This document shows positions 18,718-29,237 of a stretch of DNA of 64,000 nucleotides, in pieces. Position numbers and translations under genes: made by a program. The stretch is taken from NCBI GenBank assembly GCA_030066985.1, contig JASJAN010000010.1, forward strand, positions 1-64,000, read 5' to 3'. Each line of letters starts with the position of its first letter. Position 1 is the stretch's first letter. This DNA comes from Desulfobacterales bacterium. Its GTDB lineage: Bacteria; Desulfobacterota; Desulfobacteria; Desulfobacterales; JAHEIW01. The notes below the pieces were generated by a model. The model made no database searches. It had not been told where the DNA came from and worked only from the letters and a program-made list of their open reading frames with translations.

Positions 18718-18746
18718 TTGACATGACCCCGATCGGGTTTATTATT
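18718..18746 (+). promoter_or_regulatory. Sigma-70-like promoter with CCCGATCGGG palindrome
   Basis: TTGACA (18718-18723), 17-base spacer, ATTATT (18741-18746). The spacer holds the perfect 10-bp palindrome CCCGATCGGG, a possible operator. It would drive the small coiled-coil gene at 18831. Confidence 0.4.
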
Positions 18747-18830
18747 AGGATATTATTATAATTTTTTGATTATTCGATACAAAATTCAGTCGGTATCTGA
18801 TGATTGCAGATAATTAGAAAGGGGGCAGCT

Positions 18831-19121
18831 ATGGATGTAAAAGACTATTGCCATTCCATGGAAATTGAGCTTAACGGCTGGAAAGCAAAAATGTACAATA
18901 TGATTCGCAAAGTCGATAAGCTTCGTGGCGCCGACAAAGATAAGCTTGCAGCCCAGGTAGAGGGTTTGCATAAACACATCGAAGACATCGAGCGGATTGT
19001 CAATACACTACAAACTGAGTGCCCGGCGGATTTTGGTCCTCAGAAACAGGAAATTGACGCATCTCAGGATGAGATGAAGAAAAAATATGATGATGCTATG
19101 GCGGCTGTCCTGCAATTTTAA
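18831..19121 (+). CDS. Small helical hypothetical protein
   Basis: A 96-residue acidic/basic helical protein I cannot assign. Heptad patterning through KMYNMIRKVDKL, LAAQVEGLHKHIEDIERI and SQDEMKKKYDDAM suggests a coiled coil. Two Cys (6 and one near 66). The frame opens earlier at 18804, but GAAAGGGGG sits correctly before the ATG at 18831. A clean terminator follows, so it is an independently expressed unit. Confidence 0.7.
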   Translation: MDVKDYCHSMEIELNGWKAKMYNMIRKVDKLRGADKDKLAAQVEGLHKHIEDIERIVNTLQTECPADFGPQKQEIDASQDEMKKKYDDAMAAVLQF

Positions 19122-19176
19122 CAGGGATCTGTTTAATACAAGGCTTGCCTTAATTTTTCACAATGATGTGATGTAT

Positions 19177-19223
19177 AAAGCAGAGCTCATTAACCTGCTA
19201 AGGCGGATTAAGCTCTGCTTTTT
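19177..19223 (+). terminator. Rho-independent terminator
   Basis: Perfect 11-bp stem AAAGCAGAGCT / AGCTCTGCTTT followed by T's, 55 bp after the small helical gene. Confidence 0.85.
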
Positions 19224-19414
19224 CATTTTAACTGATTCAAACCGCAGAGCGCTTATGGATAGATCTCCACATGGTAATATACATTACCGGGTTTGTGGAA
19301 TGACGGTTGTGCCTGGCGCTTTGTTTATTGGGCATCTGATTTGACCTAAATCAATGCCCGCTCAAGCGATCATCGTCTATACCATTTTAAGTGAGTACGT
19401 ATGGAGGTAAATCA

Positions 19415-20413
19415 GTGGTGGAACAAAAAAAGCAAGACACGTGCAAAATAGATTTCCATGATCTGAGCTCGATCAAAGCCCGTTTGCCCGAAATTGCCGA
19501 GGACATAATCCAGAGCTGTACAGATCAAGAGTGTTACACGCACGTCGATTATGAGCCGATACCATCACAGGAAGGCGTCATTGAAATCATCAACCGCCTC
19601 AGAGAAATTCTTTTTCCGGGATATTTCAGTCAGGCTAAACTTGATCCGGCCAATTTAAAATACGCCGTCGGGCAATCTGCGACCGCCCTGTTTGATCTGC
19701 TCTCCGAACAAATTTGCCACAGTATTCGACACGATTGTTTACGATATGATCAACCTTGCAGCGAATGTGATGAGCAGGGATACCGACTGGCCCTTCAGTT
19801 CTTGGAAGCCATTCCAAAGCTTCGCAAAGCTCTGGCAGCTGATGTGCGTGCAACCTACGATGGTGACCCGGCGGCCAAAAGTTTTGATGAGGTTATTTTC
19901 AGCTATCCGGGAATATTCGCCATCACCGTATATCGGATTGCGAATCTTTTGCTGAATATGGGGGTGCCGCTACTACCGCGCATTATGACCGAATACGCCC
20001 ACAGTACAACCGGTATCGATATCCACCCGGCCGCCAATATCGGTAAAAACTTTGTCATTGATCATGGTACCGGTGTGGTCATCGGTGAGACCACCAAAAT
20101 AGGCAACAATGTCCGCATTTACCAAGGGGTCACACTGGGCGCGCTATCCATTCCCAAGGGCACCATTGAAGACTTCAGAGGTAAGAAACGTCACCCAACC
20201 ATTGAAGATGATGTTATCATTTATTCCGGTGCGACTATTTTGGGCGGAGAAACCCTTATCGGAGCCCGTTCGGTCATCGGGGGCAATGTGTGGCTGACCG
20301 AATCGGTGCCTGCAGATACCACCGTTGTAATTGAGACCCCGCGACTGATCTATAAGTCGAAGAAGCAGAAGCTGTTGAGGGAGCAGCTCAAAGCAGCCCA
20401 TCAGTCTGGTTAA
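19415..20413 (+). CDS. cysE: Serine O-acetyltransferase
   Basis: A 332-residue enzyme that acetylates L-serine with acetyl-CoA, first step of cysteine synthesis. An N-terminal helical region (about 1-170) is followed by the left-handed beta-helix of hexapeptide repeats ([40 protein letters not shown]) with the catalytic His-Asp region DIHPAA and IDHGTG. A GTG start at 19415 is chosen because GGAGGT lies six bases before it; upstream in-frame codons lack a ribosome site. The long N-terminus is of the SAT type found in many anaerobes. cysK follows 193 bp below. Confidence 0.93.
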   Translation: MVEQKKQDTCKIDFHDLSSIKARLPEIAEDIIQSCTDQECYTHVDYEPIPSQEGVIEIINRLREILFPGYFSQAKLDPANLKYAVGQSATALFDLLSEQICHSIRHDCLRYDQPCSECDEQGYRLALQFLEAIPKLRKALAADVRATYDGDPAAKSFDEVIFSYPGIFAITVYRIANLLLNMGVPLLPRIMTEYAHSTTGIDIHPAANIGKNFVIDHGTGVVIGETTKIGNNVRIYQGVTLGALSIPKGTIEDFRGKKRHPTIEDDVIIYSGATILGGETLIGARSVIGGNVWLTESVPADTTVVIETPRLIYKSKKQKLLREQLKAAHQSG

Positions 20414-20414
20414 T

Positions 20415-20580
20415 GGTTATTCGTTATTGGTTATTGGTGGTTCTTAGGCGGCGTTTTCTTCGGCTGAAATTAAAAGTAATTTTCTACTATAATGATCTAA
20501 GTCGGCCACGAAAACTTCTATTCGTTTTTTTATCAGTTCTATCCAGTTTTCCAATAAAGAATAACAAATAACTAATAATG
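20415..20580. repeat. Inverted TTATTGG-type seven-base repeats before cysK
   Basis: GTTATTC GTTATTG GTTATTG at 20416-20437 is mirrored by CCAATAAAGAATAACAAATAA at 20552-20572. The 193-bp cysE-cysK gap is therefore largely one potential hairpin. Same family as 10821 and 59162. Confidence 0.65.
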
Positions 20581-20606
20581 CGCAGCATTTTTACGGGAGG
20601 TTAGAT

Positions 20607-21530
20607 ATGAAATATCATTCTATTATCAGCAGCGCCATTGGTTCAACGCCGCTGGTGCGGCTGAATCGAATTAATGAAGGTCTGGATGCGGAGATTCTGG
20701 CCAAATTGGAATTTTACAATCCACTGAATACCGTTAAAGACCGTATTGCTGCTTCGATGATTGCCGCCGCTGAACTGGATGGTTCAATTACATCGAAGAC
20801 TCTGATCGTTGAGCCCACCAGCGGAAATACGGGTATCGCGTTGGCCTTTATCTGTGCTGCTAAAAATTACCGTCTGTGTTTGACGATGCCCGATACCATG
20901 AGCATCGAACGACGCAAACTGCTCATCCACATGGGGGCGGAGCTGGTTCTAACCCCTGGTGCCAATGGCATGCCCGGGGCGATCGAAAAAGCGCAGGAGA
21001 TATTAGAATCCGAAAAGAATTCCTTTATGCCCAATCAGTTTAACAACCCGGCCAATCCCAGAATTCACCGCGAAACCACTGCGGAAGAAATTTGGCAGGA
21101 TACCGAGGGCCAGGTCGACATTCTGGTTGCCGGTGTCGGGACCGGCGGTACCATTACCGGGGTGTCGCAGGTCATCAAACCGCGCAAACCGTCTTTTAAG
21201 GCCATTGCGGTGGAGCCCACCGACTCACCGGTACTTTCCGGCGGCCAAAAAGGACCTCATAAAATTCAGGGAATCGGTGCCGGTTTTGTACCGGATGTCC
21301 TGGATCAGTCACTGCTGGATGACGTGGTGACCGTTTCCAACGACGACGCATTTGAAACATCGCGCCAAGTGGCCAAAATGGAAGGCATTGTTTGTGGTAT
21401 TTCTTCCGGTGCGGCGGTGAAGGCGGCTCTTGAGGTAGCCAAGCGCCCGGAATCCAGCGGAAAAACCATCGTGGTCATTATCCCCAGCCCGGCTGAGAGG
21501 TATATCAGCACGCCCCTCTTCGAGGATTAA
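20607..21530 (+). CDS. cysK: Cysteine synthase (O-acetylserine sulfhydrylase)
   Basis: A 307-residue PLP enzyme that makes cysteine from O-acetylserine and sulfide. PLP Lys in NPLNTVKDR (about residue 42), substrate loop PTSGNTGIA, phosphate loop [10 protein letters not shown] and the C-terminal ISSGAA Ser. Length is that of CysK. GGGAGG precedes the ATG. Forms a functional pair with cysE, and shares sulfide with the nearby SQR. Confidence 0.94.
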   Translation: MKYHSIISSAIGSTPLVRLNRINEGLDAEILAKLEFYNPLNTVKDRIAASMIAAAELDGSITSKTLIVEPTSGNTGIALAFICAAKNYRLCLTMPDTMSIERRKLLIHMGAELVLTPGANGMPGAIEKAQEILESEKNSFMPNQFNNPANPRIHRETTAEEIWQDTEGQVDILVAGVGTGGTITGVSQVIKPRKPSFKAIAVEPTDSPVLSGGQKGPHKIQGIGAGFVPDVLDQSLLDDVVTVSNDDAFETSRQVAKMEGIVCGISSGAAVKAALEVAKRPESSGKTIVVIIPSPAERYISTPLFED

Positions 21531-21672
21531 AAACGATTTCAAAAATGCATCTAATGCCCAAGGGCTGTGTTAAAAACCGATTCAAAATGCTCGAATACTA
21601 TCGTGTATGCTCCACTTTTGAATCGGTTTTCGCCTTGCCCTTGAGCATGATCTACTATTTTTGAAATCGTTT
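21531..21672. repeat. Long nested palindrome at the cysK stop
   Basis: Outer arms AAACGATTTCAAAAATG and CTATTTTTGAAATCGTTT; then CCCAAGGGC and GCCCTTGAGC; inner arms AAAAACCGATTCAAAA and CTTTTGAATCGGTTTT; apical ATACTATCGTGTAT. It begins on the base after the stop codon and lies between convergent genes. Shares its plan with the elements at 29161 and 39497. Confidence 0.8.
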
Positions 21673-21728
21673 CTAGTACCCCAAAAGAATTTTGATGGCG
21701 ATTTGATAATGCACCAAGAATAGATTGA

Positions 21729-23138
21729 TTACCTTTGAACGGCCATGGCGGCTTCCATTAAGGCCTCTGCAAAGGTCGGATGCCCGTGAACGGTGCGGGC
21801 GATATCTTCCGAGCTGCCGGCAAATTCGACGGCCAGCACACCTTCTGCAATCATATCGGCTGCCCGTGGCCCGATGATGTGTATGCCTAAAATCCGATCG
21901 GTTTTTTCATGGGCAAGAACCTTCACGAGCCCCTCTGTCTCACCCAAGCAGCGAGCGCGTGCCACACCGGTGAAGGGATATGTTCCTGAACGATAGGGAA
22001 TATTGCGTTCTTTGACCTGCTCTTCGGTCAAACCCACACTGGCCACTTCCGGCCAGGTGTAGATGATAGATGGGATGGCGTCGTAATTGACATCACCCGG
22101 TCGCCCGGCGATGATCTCGGCCACCGCGATCCCCTCAGCCGAGGCTTTGTGCGCCAGCATGGGGCCGGGAATCAGGTCACCGATGGCATAAATCGACGGA
22201 ATATTGGTTCGATAGGCCTGGTCCACTTTTACACATCCGGCGTCTGGATCGGTTTCAACCCCCACTTCCTCAAGGCCCAGACCGCTTGTTAAGGGTCGCC
22301 GCCCGACACTTACCAGCAATTTATCACAGGTAACCGTTTCCTTTTTTCCCTTGGTTTCCAGTTCGACTTTAATGTTTTTGGCCATTTTTTTGGCCCGGGT
22401 GACCTTTGAATTCATGTGAAATTTGAATCCCTGACGTTTAAGAACCCGCTGCAATTTGCGGCTTACCTGGCCGTCGGTGCCGCTGGCGATGTTAGGCAGC
22501 ATTTCAAATACGCTCACCTTGGCGCCCAGCCGCAACCAGACCGAACCCAGCTCCAGACCGATATAACCGCCGCCGACGATGCCCAGGTGTTTGGGTACCG
22601 CATCTAATTTTAAAGCGTCGGTGGAGCTGATAATCTTACTGCCGTCAAATGGCAGATCCGGTAAAGAAATGCTTTCACTGCCGGTAGCCAGAATAATGGC
22701 TTTGGCGGATAAGGTGGTTTTTTTCTTTTTTTTTGACGAACCTGATCCCGATTCGATTGTTACCTGATCGGGCGCGGCTAGCCGCGCGGTACCCTCAATG
22801 ATTTCCACCTTATGGCCCTCAAGCAGCCTTTTGACATTTTCAGTCAGATCCTGAACCACTTTTTCTTTGCGGGCCATCATCGCCGCCAGATCCAGGCCGA
22901 TACGACCGGTTTTGATACCGTGATCGGCAAACTGGCTTTTAGCGAGCTGCAGATATTCGCTTGAATCCAGCAGGGCTTTGCTGGGGATACAGCCGACATT
23001 CAGACAAACACCCCCCAGGCGAGGTGCTTTTTCAATACAGGCGACTTTCAAACCCAGCTGGGCGGCGTGCACAGCAGCCACATACCCACCGGGTCCGCTG
23101 CCAATAATGATCACATCATAGGTGCTGTTTTCAGCCAT
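21729..23138 (-). CDS. lpdA: Dihydrolipoyl dehydrogenase (E3)
   Basis: A 469-residue FAD enzyme that reoxidises the lipoyl arm of 2-oxoglutarate dehydrogenase with NAD+. FAD motif GSGPGGYVAA, redox disulfide CLNVGCIPSK, NAD motif GGGYIGLE, FAD-side YAIGDL and the HGHPTFAEA active-site His. Start at 23138, two bases after the sucB stop, with GGAG inside the sucB end: coupled translation. Oddity: a Ser/Lys insert SGSGSSKKKKKTTLS around residue 150, encoded by A-runs of 9 and 7 (22718-22734 on the plus strand), where relatives are shorter. Confidence 0.94.
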   Translation of the reverse strand: MAENSTYDVIIIGSGPGGYVAAVHAAQLGLKVACIEKAPRLGGVCLNVGCIPSKALLDSSEYLQLAKSQFADHGIKTGRIGLDLAAMMARKEKVVQDLTENVKRLLEGHKVEIIEGTARLAAPDQVTIESGSGSSKKKKKTTLSAKAIILATGSESISLPDLPFDGSKIISSTDALKLDAVPKHLGIVGGGYIGLELGSVWLRLGAKVSVFEMLPNIASGTDGQVSRKLQRVLKRQGFKFHMNSKVTRAKKMAKNIKVELETKGKKETVTCDKLLVSVGRRPLTSGLGLEEVGVETDPDAGCVKVDQAYRTNIPSIYAIGDLIPGPMLAHKASAEGIAVAEIIAGRPGDVNYDAIPSIIYTWPEVASVGLTEEQVKERNIPYRSGTYPFTGVARARCLGETEGLVKVLAHEKTDRILGIHIIGPRAADMIAEGVLAVEFAGSSEDIARTVHGHPTFAEALMEAAMAVQR

Positions 23139-23140
23139 AA

Positions 23141-24463
23141 CTAAATCTCCATCATTATGCGTTCCGGGTTTTCGGTACATTCTTTGATGCGTTTGAGAAA
23201 AGTGACGGCTTCACGACCATCGATGATGCGGTGATCATAACTGAGCGCAACATACATCATGGGCCGGATAACGATCTGGTCGTCTATCGCCACGGGCCGT
23301 TTTTCGATACGGTGCATGCCCAAAATTCCGCTCTGGGGCATATTCAAAATAGGTGTACTCAACAGCGATCCGAAAACACCGCCATTGCTGATGGTAAATG
23401 TTCCGCCCTCCAAATCCGACAGTTCCAGTCGATTCTCCCTTATTTTATTGACAAAATCGATAATGGCCTGTTCCAGTTCGGCGAAGTTGAGCTGATCGGC
23501 ATGGCGGATGACGGGAACCACCAGCCCCTTTTCTGAACCTATGGCAACTCCGATGTGATAATAATGATGGTAGATGATGTCTTTATTATCGATATAAGCG
23601 TTGACTTCGGGAAATTCCTTGAGCGCTTCTACACAGGCTTTGATAAAAAATGACATCATACCCAGGGAGATGCCGTATTTTTCTTTGAAGCTGTCTTTAT
23701 ACTGAGCACGCAGCGCCATCACCCGGGTCATATCGATATCGTTAAAGGTGGTGAGCATGGCCGTATTTTGCTTGGCAGCCAGCAAATGAGAAGCAATTCG
23801 CTGGCGAATAGGGCTCATCGGTTTGCGCGTGATCACTTCTTGGCCGGGCTGTGGTGTATCAGCTGATGGCTGCAGTTGGGTTGGGACGGGTTTTTGAATG
23901 GCTGCATCGCCTGGAGAGGTCGCTGGCGGCTGCAGCCCTTCCATAAACAGGATAACGTCTCCTTTGGTGATGCGCCCGGCGGGCCCGCTCCCTGAAATGA
24001 GGGCCGGATTAAGGTTTTTCTCGGCGATTAAGCGGCGAACAGATGGCGCCAGACCTTCCAAATCAGGTGATGGTCTAGATGGTGCAGGTGTGGATTGCGG
24101 TTCCGGTGGCAGCGGGGTCGGTGGCGAAGGTGTTTCCGGTGCCGGTGCTTGAGGTTCTGCGGCGGGTGGTGCCTCCTTTATTTGAGGTGCTTCCGGTGCC
24201 GCCGGCGCTTTTGCAGGTTTTGGCGCCACCGCGGTGTCAATCGTGCCGACCACAGCGCCGATGGCAACCGTTTCGCCTTCCTGAACTTTGATGGCCAGTG
24301 CGCCCGCAGCTTCAGAAACAACTTCTAAAGTGACCTTGTCGGTTTCGATCTCAAAAAGGGGCTCGTCTTTTTGGACCGTATCACCATCACTTTTAAACCA
24401 CTGGGCCAGCAAGGCCTCTGTAACCGATTCGCCCACGCTGGGGACCTTCACCTCTATTATCAT
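23141..24463 (-). CDS. sucB: 2-Oxoglutarate dehydrogenase E2 (dihydrolipoyl succinyltransferase)
   Basis: A 440-residue core subunit. Lipoyl domain (1-75) with ETDKVTLEV, Lys modified by lipoate; a Pro/Ala/Glu linker (about 80-130); peripheral subunit-binding domain ([14 protein letters not shown] to ITKGDVILF); catalytic domain ending in SYDHRIIDG, whose His and Asp are catalytic. The DKVTLEV lipoyl motif and catalytic domain are of the succinyltransferase type rather than the pyruvate type. Flanked by E1 upstream and E3 downstream in one operon. GAGG before ATG. Confidence 0.94.
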   Translation of the reverse strand: MIIEVKVPSVGESVTEALLAQWFKSDGDTVQKDEPLFEIETDKVTLEVVSEAAGALAIKVQEGETVAIGAVVGTIDTAVAPKPAKAPAAPEAPQIKEAPPAAEPQAPAPETPSPPTPLPPEPQSTPAPSRPSPDLEGLAPSVRRLIAEKNLNPALISGSGPAGRITKGDVILFMEGLQPPATSPGDAAIQKPVPTQLQPSADTPQPGQEVITRKPMSPIRQRIASHLLAAKQNTAMLTTFNDIDMTRVMALRAQYKDSFKEKYGISLGMMSFFIKACVEALKEFPEVNAYIDNKDIIYHHYYHIGVAIGSEKGLVVPVIRHADQLNFAELEQAIIDFVNKIRENRLELSDLEGGTFTISNGGVFGSLLSTPILNMPQSGILGMHRIEKRPVAIDDQIVIRPMMYVALSYDHRIIDGREAVTFLKRIKECTENPERIMMEI

Positions 24464-24525
24464 ATGTGCCTCTTTTTCATTTACAACAAATTATCAGCGG
24501 TATTTAAATTAAGAACTTTTCCCTA

Positions 24526-24683
24526 TCAGGTGTCAGGTGTCATACCAGGGGACAGAGAACAGAAAACAGAGGGCAGAAGATATTCGGTTGTCTTATCTAA
24601 CAGTGTTTTTCATCTGTCGTCTGACCTCTGTAATCTGAAAATCTGAAACCTGAATCCGCTTGCGGCGGAACACCTGAAACCTG
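24526..24683. repeat. Inverted CAGGTGT-type repeat between sucA and sucB
   Basis: TCAGGTGTCAGGTGTC with CAGAGAACAGAAAACAGAGG on the left and TCTGACCTCTGTAATCTG with CTGAAACCTG on the right can fold on themselves. A small TCCGCTTGCGGCGGA palindrome sits at 24655-24669. Clearly the same element as 55035-55175, with a half copy at 35131. Confidence 0.7.
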
Positions 24684-24711
24684 TTTGAGACCGGCTGCAG
24701 GCCGGCTCAAA

Positions 24712-27462
24712 CTATCCGGCCACGGCTTTGCCTTTACCCTTGCGGATGGTCGGCGGGCCTAAAGCCTGCGCAACGATCGCCTGTTGTTCCAATTTGGCAA
24801 GGCTAGGAAAGCCCGAAGCCGGGCTGGAAGACGCTTTTCTGCCGATATATGTGAATGATTTTTCGGTAACAGCGTTCAGGCGCGGTTGTACAAATTGCCA
24901 TCCCCCCATATTTTGCGGTTCTTCCTGTACCCAGAACCATTTTTTGGCCTGACGATATTTTTGGAATATCTTTTTGAGCTGCGATTCGGGAAACGGATAG
25001 AATTGTTCCAGCCGCACGATGGCAACCTCAGTTTTGCCCATCTCTTTGCGGTTTTGAAACAGCTCGTAAAAGATCTTACCGCTGCAGACCAACACCGTTG
25101 ATGCCTGTTTAGATCCTGCGGGATCATCTAAAACTGGCATAAAATGTCCGCCAGACAGGTCTTCAATAGTTGATACCGCCAGTGGGTGTCGTAACAAGCT
25201 CTTGGGTGTCATGACAATATGGGGTTTGCGAAAGGGCGCTTTGACCTGACGACGCAACAAGTGGAAATATTGCGCCGGTGTGGTCGGGTTGCTCACCTGG
25301 ATGTTGTCGCCGGCACACAACTGTAAAAAACGCTCAAGCCGTGCACTGGAATGCTCGGGGCCCATGCCCTCATAGCCATGGGGCAGCAGTAACGTCAGGC
25401 CGCTGAGCCGCTGCCACTTGGTTTCACCGCTGGCAATAAACAGATCAATAACGGACTGGGCATTATTGACAAAGTCACCAAACTGCGCTTCCCACATCAC
25501 CAGGCTGTTGGGTTTGGCCAAAGAATAGCCGTATTCAAAACCAAGCACTCCGGCCTCAGATAAAAGGCTGTCATAAACATCAAAGCGGGCCTGTTCGGTA
25601 TCGATTGAATTTAAGGGGTGGTAGGGTGTTTCATTCTGGATATCAATCAAAGTGCTGTGACGCTGGCTAAAGGTGCCGCGCCCGCTATCCTGGCCGCTGA
25701 GACGTACAGCGAAGCCTTCTATGAGCAAAGACGCAAACGCCAGCGACTCGGCATTGGCCCAATCAATACCCTCGCCTTGCTCAACCGATTCTAAGCGCTT
25801 TTTAAGCAGCCGTTGCAATTTGGGGTTGAGGTTAAAGGCTTCCGGTACCGTATTTATTTTTTGGGCCAGCGAGATCAGGGCGTCTTTATCGACTCCAGTA
25901 GGAATGGTCTCATCGGTATAAGTGGCACTGATGCCTTCCCATTGTTCAAAAAAACGGGAATCGGGAAACGGGCATTCACTGCCGTGAACGGTCTCATAAG
26001 CCTGGTCCAAGCGGCTGTTGATTTCCGTTGTGAGCTTATCGAGATCTTCGGGTTTGGCAATGCCCTCGGCAATTAGCTGCTCGGCATAAAGCTGGTGTAA
26101 AGAGGGGCGCTGTCGGATACGGTCATACATACCGGGCTGGGTAAAATAAGGTTCATCGCCCTCATTATGTCCATAGCGGCGATAGCAGACCAGATCGATG
26201 ACCACATCTTTGGCAAACTCGCGGCGGTAATCCGCGGCCAGCTGCATGACATGCACCACCGCTTCGGGATTTTCGCCGTGCACATGAAAGATGGGGACCA
26301 TCAGCATTTTTGCGATGTCGGTGGAATATCGAGTGGAGCGTGCATTTTCGGGAAGGGTGGTGTAACCAATCTGATTGTTGATGATGATGTGAATCGTGCC
26401 GCCGGTTTTATAGCCTTGCAGCTGCGACATATTCAAGGTTTCAGCAACGATGCCCTGTCCCGCAAAGGCGGCGTCGCCATGCATTAACAGGGGCAGAACC
26501 TGAGCGCCGCTGCTGTCGCCGGTCAGATCCTGGCGGGCACGGGCAAATCCCTCAACCACGGGGTTAACCGCTTCGAGATGACTCGGATTGTTCATTAAAA
26601 ACATGCGCAGCTGTTGACCGCTGGCGGTTTTAAGGTCGGCCAGGTAACCATTGTGGTACTTCACATCGCCGGCACCGACGAGTTCTTCGGGGTTATAGCA
26701 GCTTTCAAACTCGCTGAGGATATCTTCATAGGGCCTCTGGAGGATGTTGGCCTGAACATTTAGTCGGCCGCGGTGCGCCATGCCGAGAATGATCTCTTTA
26801 CCGCCGAATTCAGCCACATGCTGAATTAAAAAATCCAGGGCGGCAATCAAGGCTTCACCCCCTTCAAGGGAAAAACGGGTGACGCCGATATATTTTTTAT
26901 TTAAAAAATGTTCAAACAAAGTCGCTTGGGTCAGATTGTTTAAAATGCGCTGTTTGGCATCCGCCTCCAAACGGGGCTGGTTGCGATCCGGTTCCATGCG
27001 GTTCAAAAGCCAGCGTCGCTCCGATGGGTCCTGCAGGTGCATGAATTCCACACCAATGGAGTGACAATAGGTCTCTTTGAGCGCCTGAATAATATCTTTC
27101 AGGGGTGCATGTCCGGCCGTGGTGAAACGGCGGGTAAAAAAGTCGCGCTCCAAATCCTCCGGGCTTAGGTTAAAGGCCTCCAGATCCAACAGAGGATGCG
27201 AGGTCGGGCAGGCTGCCAGCGGATCAAGACAGGCCAGCAGATGGCCCAGATCGCGGTACCCATAAATCAACGATTCGACTCGTGATTGCCGCAACAGCTG
27301 TTCTTCCTCAAAGCCCTCACCGGCTTGAGGGATTCCGGAAGCCGCCAGTTCAAATCCTTCAAAAAAAAAGCGCCAGTCCTTGGAAACGCTGGCGGGGTCC
27401 GTTTTCCACCGTTTATATTGTGCCTCAATATACTCGGCATTCCAGGCGGCACTTAGCTCCAT
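24712..27462 (-). CDS. sucA: 2-Oxoglutarate dehydrogenase E1
   Basis: A 916-residue thiamine-diphosphate enzyme that decarboxylates 2-oxoglutarate, the committed NAD-linked oxidative TCA step. N-terminal WNAEYIEAQYKRWKTDP is the E1o docking segment; HRGRLNVQANI, the GDAAFAGQGIVAETLNMSQL region (GDAAFAGQG and ETLNMSQL) and NNQIGYTT are conserved E1o blocks around ThDP and the substrate. C-terminal transketolase-like half includes LPHGYEGMGPEHSS. Full family length. Sulfate reducers often use ferredoxin-linked oxidoreductases here instead, so this operon suggests an NAD-linked oxidative TCA cycle. Confidence 0.95.
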   Translation of the reverse strand: MELSAAWNAEYIEAQYKRWKTDPASVSKDWRFFFEGFELAASGIPQAGEGFEEEQLLRQSRVESLIYGYRDLGHLLACLDPLAACPTSHPLLDLEAFNLSPEDLERDFFTRRFTTAGHAPLKDIIQALKETYCHSIGVEFMHLQDPSERRWLLNRMEPDRNQPRLEADAKQRILNNLTQATLFEHFLNKKYIGVTRFSLEGGEALIAALDFLIQHVAEFGGKEIILGMAHRGRLNVQANILQRPYEDILSEFESCYNPEELVGAGDVKYHNGYLADLKTASGQQLRMFLMNNPSHLEAVNPVVEGFARARQDLTGDSSGAQVLPLLMHGDAAFAGQGIVAETLNMSQLQGYKTGGTIHIIINNQIGYTTLPENARSTRYSTDIAKMLMVPIFHVHGENPEAVVHVMQLAADYRREFAKDVVIDLVCYRRYGHNEGDEPYFTQPGMYDRIRQRPSLHQLYAEQLIAEGIAKPEDLDKLTTEINSRLDQAYETVHGSECPFPDSRFFEQWEGISATYTDETIPTGVDKDALISLAQKINTVPEAFNLNPKLQRLLKKRLESVEQGEGIDWANAESLAFASLLIEGFAVRLSGQDSGRGTFSQRHSTLIDIQNETPYHPLNSIDTEQARFDVYDSLLSEAGVLGFEYGYSLAKPNSLVMWEAQFGDFVNNAQSVIDLFIASGETKWQRLSGLTLLLPHGYEGMGPEHSSARLERFLQLCAGDNIQVSNPTTPAQYFHLLRRQVKAPFRKPHIVMTPKSLLRHPLAVSTIEDLSGGHFMPVLDDPAGSKQASTVLVCSGKIFYELFQNRKEMGKTEVAIVRLEQFYPFPESQLKKIFQKYRQAKKWFWVQEEPQNMGGWQFVQPRLNAVTEKSFTYIGRKASSSPASGFPSLAKLEQQAIVAQALGPPTIRKGKGKAVAG

Positions 27463-27686
27463 TGTGAATTTACCTTTTTTAATTCAAAATGAGGGTCAAC
27501 AACCAAACTTTACATGGCGATCATAAGAGAAAGCCCTATACCTGTCAATTTTTATTTGGCCGGCTGGCAACTATGCTATCTTATGGATATTTCATCTATA
27601 AAATGCTATGCTATATGTATAGTTGTATTGATTCTATAGCTATTTTTCTAAATTGCAAGCAATACGATTTGTTAAAGGAATATTTG

Positions 27687-29162
27687 ATGACATCATTTGC
27701 ATTACCTCGATCTGAATCCGAATTTAAAGAATGGATTCTGGAGCTGGTCAACACCCTTTTGACGATTATGGAAGAAAAAGATGGATCTCTTAAAAAACAC
27801 TCCAAACGCGTAGCCGATAACAGCGCTAATTTTTGTGAGCAATACAAGCTGCTGCCGGAAAATGAAAATTTTGATCTCTATCTTGCCGGTTTGCTGCATG
27901 ATTTTGGGATGGTTTTTTTCCCGAATACGCTCTTATTAAGTGATCCTAATGATCGAAGCGATGAGGAAAAAGTTCAGATGCGAAAACACCCGGTGGTGGC
28001 TGAAACCATTCTTTCCAATATGAGCTCCCTTAAAGGTATATTGCCTTTTATTCGGCACCATCATGAATCCATTGACGGCAGCGGCTATCCCGACGGCCTG
28101 AGCGGCGAAGATATCCCGCTCGGGGGGCGCATTCTTTGTCTGTTCAATGAACTGGATACCATGATTTACCCGTATTCAAAGGAGCCGGCTGCCAGCACCT
28201 CTGATGCGCTTGCTGCCATAAAAAATGACGCCGGCAAACACTTTGACCCTGAACTGATCGAGCAATTCGCTGAGTTTGTCGAAGCCACGTCCGCTCAATC
28301 CGATGATTTTCTGCTGAAAAAAGAAACAGCCTCCATTAAGCAGATTTTTACCAAAATCATTCAGGATTTCAATTCGGGCAAAATTTTGCCGCCGGTAATG
28401 CCGCAGGTCGTCAAAGAGGTAAAGGGGGTTATCCAACAGCCCAATTCAACGGCAGATCATGTTGCGGCTGTTATCGAGAAAGATCCGGTGATATCGTTGC
28501 GCTTGATATCGGTTGCCAACAGCCCGATCTATCGCGGTATTCACAAAATCAGAAATTTAAAGGAAGCCATCCCCCGCCTGGGGCTAAAAGAAACGCTAAA
28601 CCTTGTCATTGCCATTGCCAACAAAAGCCTCTACGAGACCGATCGGGCCCAATTCAGAATTCTAATGGATAAACTATGGGTGCATTCACTCGCATCAGCT
28701 TACGGTGCCAAACTCATCGCCGAACACCTGAAACTGGATGATCCGGAAAATTATTTCCTGATGGGTCTGGTGCATGATGTTGGCAAGTGTTTGCTGCTGC
28801 AGGCATTTACCAACATTTCCAAAACCAGAAAAATCAACTTCGATGTTATCCAGGCCAATATCCAACAGGGTCATTTGAGTATCGGTGGCGTCTTGTTGCG
28901 TCGCTGGGGTTTTGATGATATTGTCGTAAAAGTTGTTACCCGGCACGAAAACCTTGCGCCGAAACCGGAAACCGAAAAAGAGCTTCTGGTGGTGCATGTG
29001 ATCAACCTGCTGACCCGCAATATCGGTTACAGTCTCTTTGACGAAGAAGTGGATCTTGAGGAGCTGGAATCTGCTAAAATTCTGGGAATTGAGCCGGAAG
29101 CACTCGAAGCAATTGGTGCTGAGATTAAATTGATTATCCAGGATGTTGCCCACCTATTCTAA
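27687..29162 (+). CDS. HD-GYP plus HDOD signalling protein
   Basis: A 491-residue cytoplasmic protein. Residues about 20-180 are an HD-GYP domain with HD at 71-72 (LLHDFG), HHE at 125-127 and the intact DGSGYP (130-135), so cyclic di-GMP hydrolysis is plausible. Residues about 215-400 are an HDOD domain (LPPVMPQVV, SVANSPIYRG, GLVHDVGK). The pairing suggests coupling second-messenger turnover to a downstream output. The frame opens 66 codons earlier, but AAAGGAA precedes the ATG at 27687 and the earlier part is not domain-like. Divergent from sucA. Confidence 0.85.
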   Translation: MTSFALPRSESEFKEWILELVNTLLTIMEEKDGSLKKHSKRVADNSANFCEQYKLLPENENFDLYLAGLLHDFGMVFFPNTLLLSDPNDRSDEEKVQMRKHPVVAETILSNMSSLKGILPFIRHHHESIDGSGYPDGLSGEDIPLGGRILCLFNELDTMIYPYSKEPAASTSDALAAIKNDAGKHFDPELIEQFAEFVEATSAQSDDFLLKKETASIKQIFTKIIQDFNSGKILPPVMPQVVKEVKGVIQQPNSTADHVAAVIEKDPVISLRLISVANSPIYRGIHKIRNLKEAIPRLGLKETLNLVIAIANKSLYETDRAQFRILMDKLWVHSLASAYGAKLIAEHLKLDDPENYFLMGLVHDVGKCLLLQAFTNISKTRKINFDVIQANIQQGHLSIGGVLLRRWGFDDIVVKVVTRHENLAPKPETEKELLVVHVINLLTRNIGYSLFDEEVDLEELESAKILGIEPEALEAIGAEIKLIIQDVAHLF

Positions 29163-29237
29163 AAGCTATCTCAAAAATGCATCTAATCCGCCGGAGGCGG
29201 ACCTTTGGACGTGATCCACTATTTTTGGATAGTTTTT
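29161..29237. repeat. Palindrome at the HD-GYP/HDOD stop
   Basis: AAAAGCTATCTCAAAAATG mirrors CTATTTTTGGATAGTTTTT, with TCCGCCGGAGGCGGA at 29187-29201 in the middle. The arm-and-spacer wording (AAAAATGCATCTAAT, GTGATCCACTATTTTTG) repeats that of the element after cysK. It starts inside the stop codon. Confidence 0.75.

Noticed and set aside
24526-24683. CRISPR array
   Set aside because: Units are 7 nt without regular spacers and form dyads; none of the repeat sets has 28-37 nt repeats with unique spacers.
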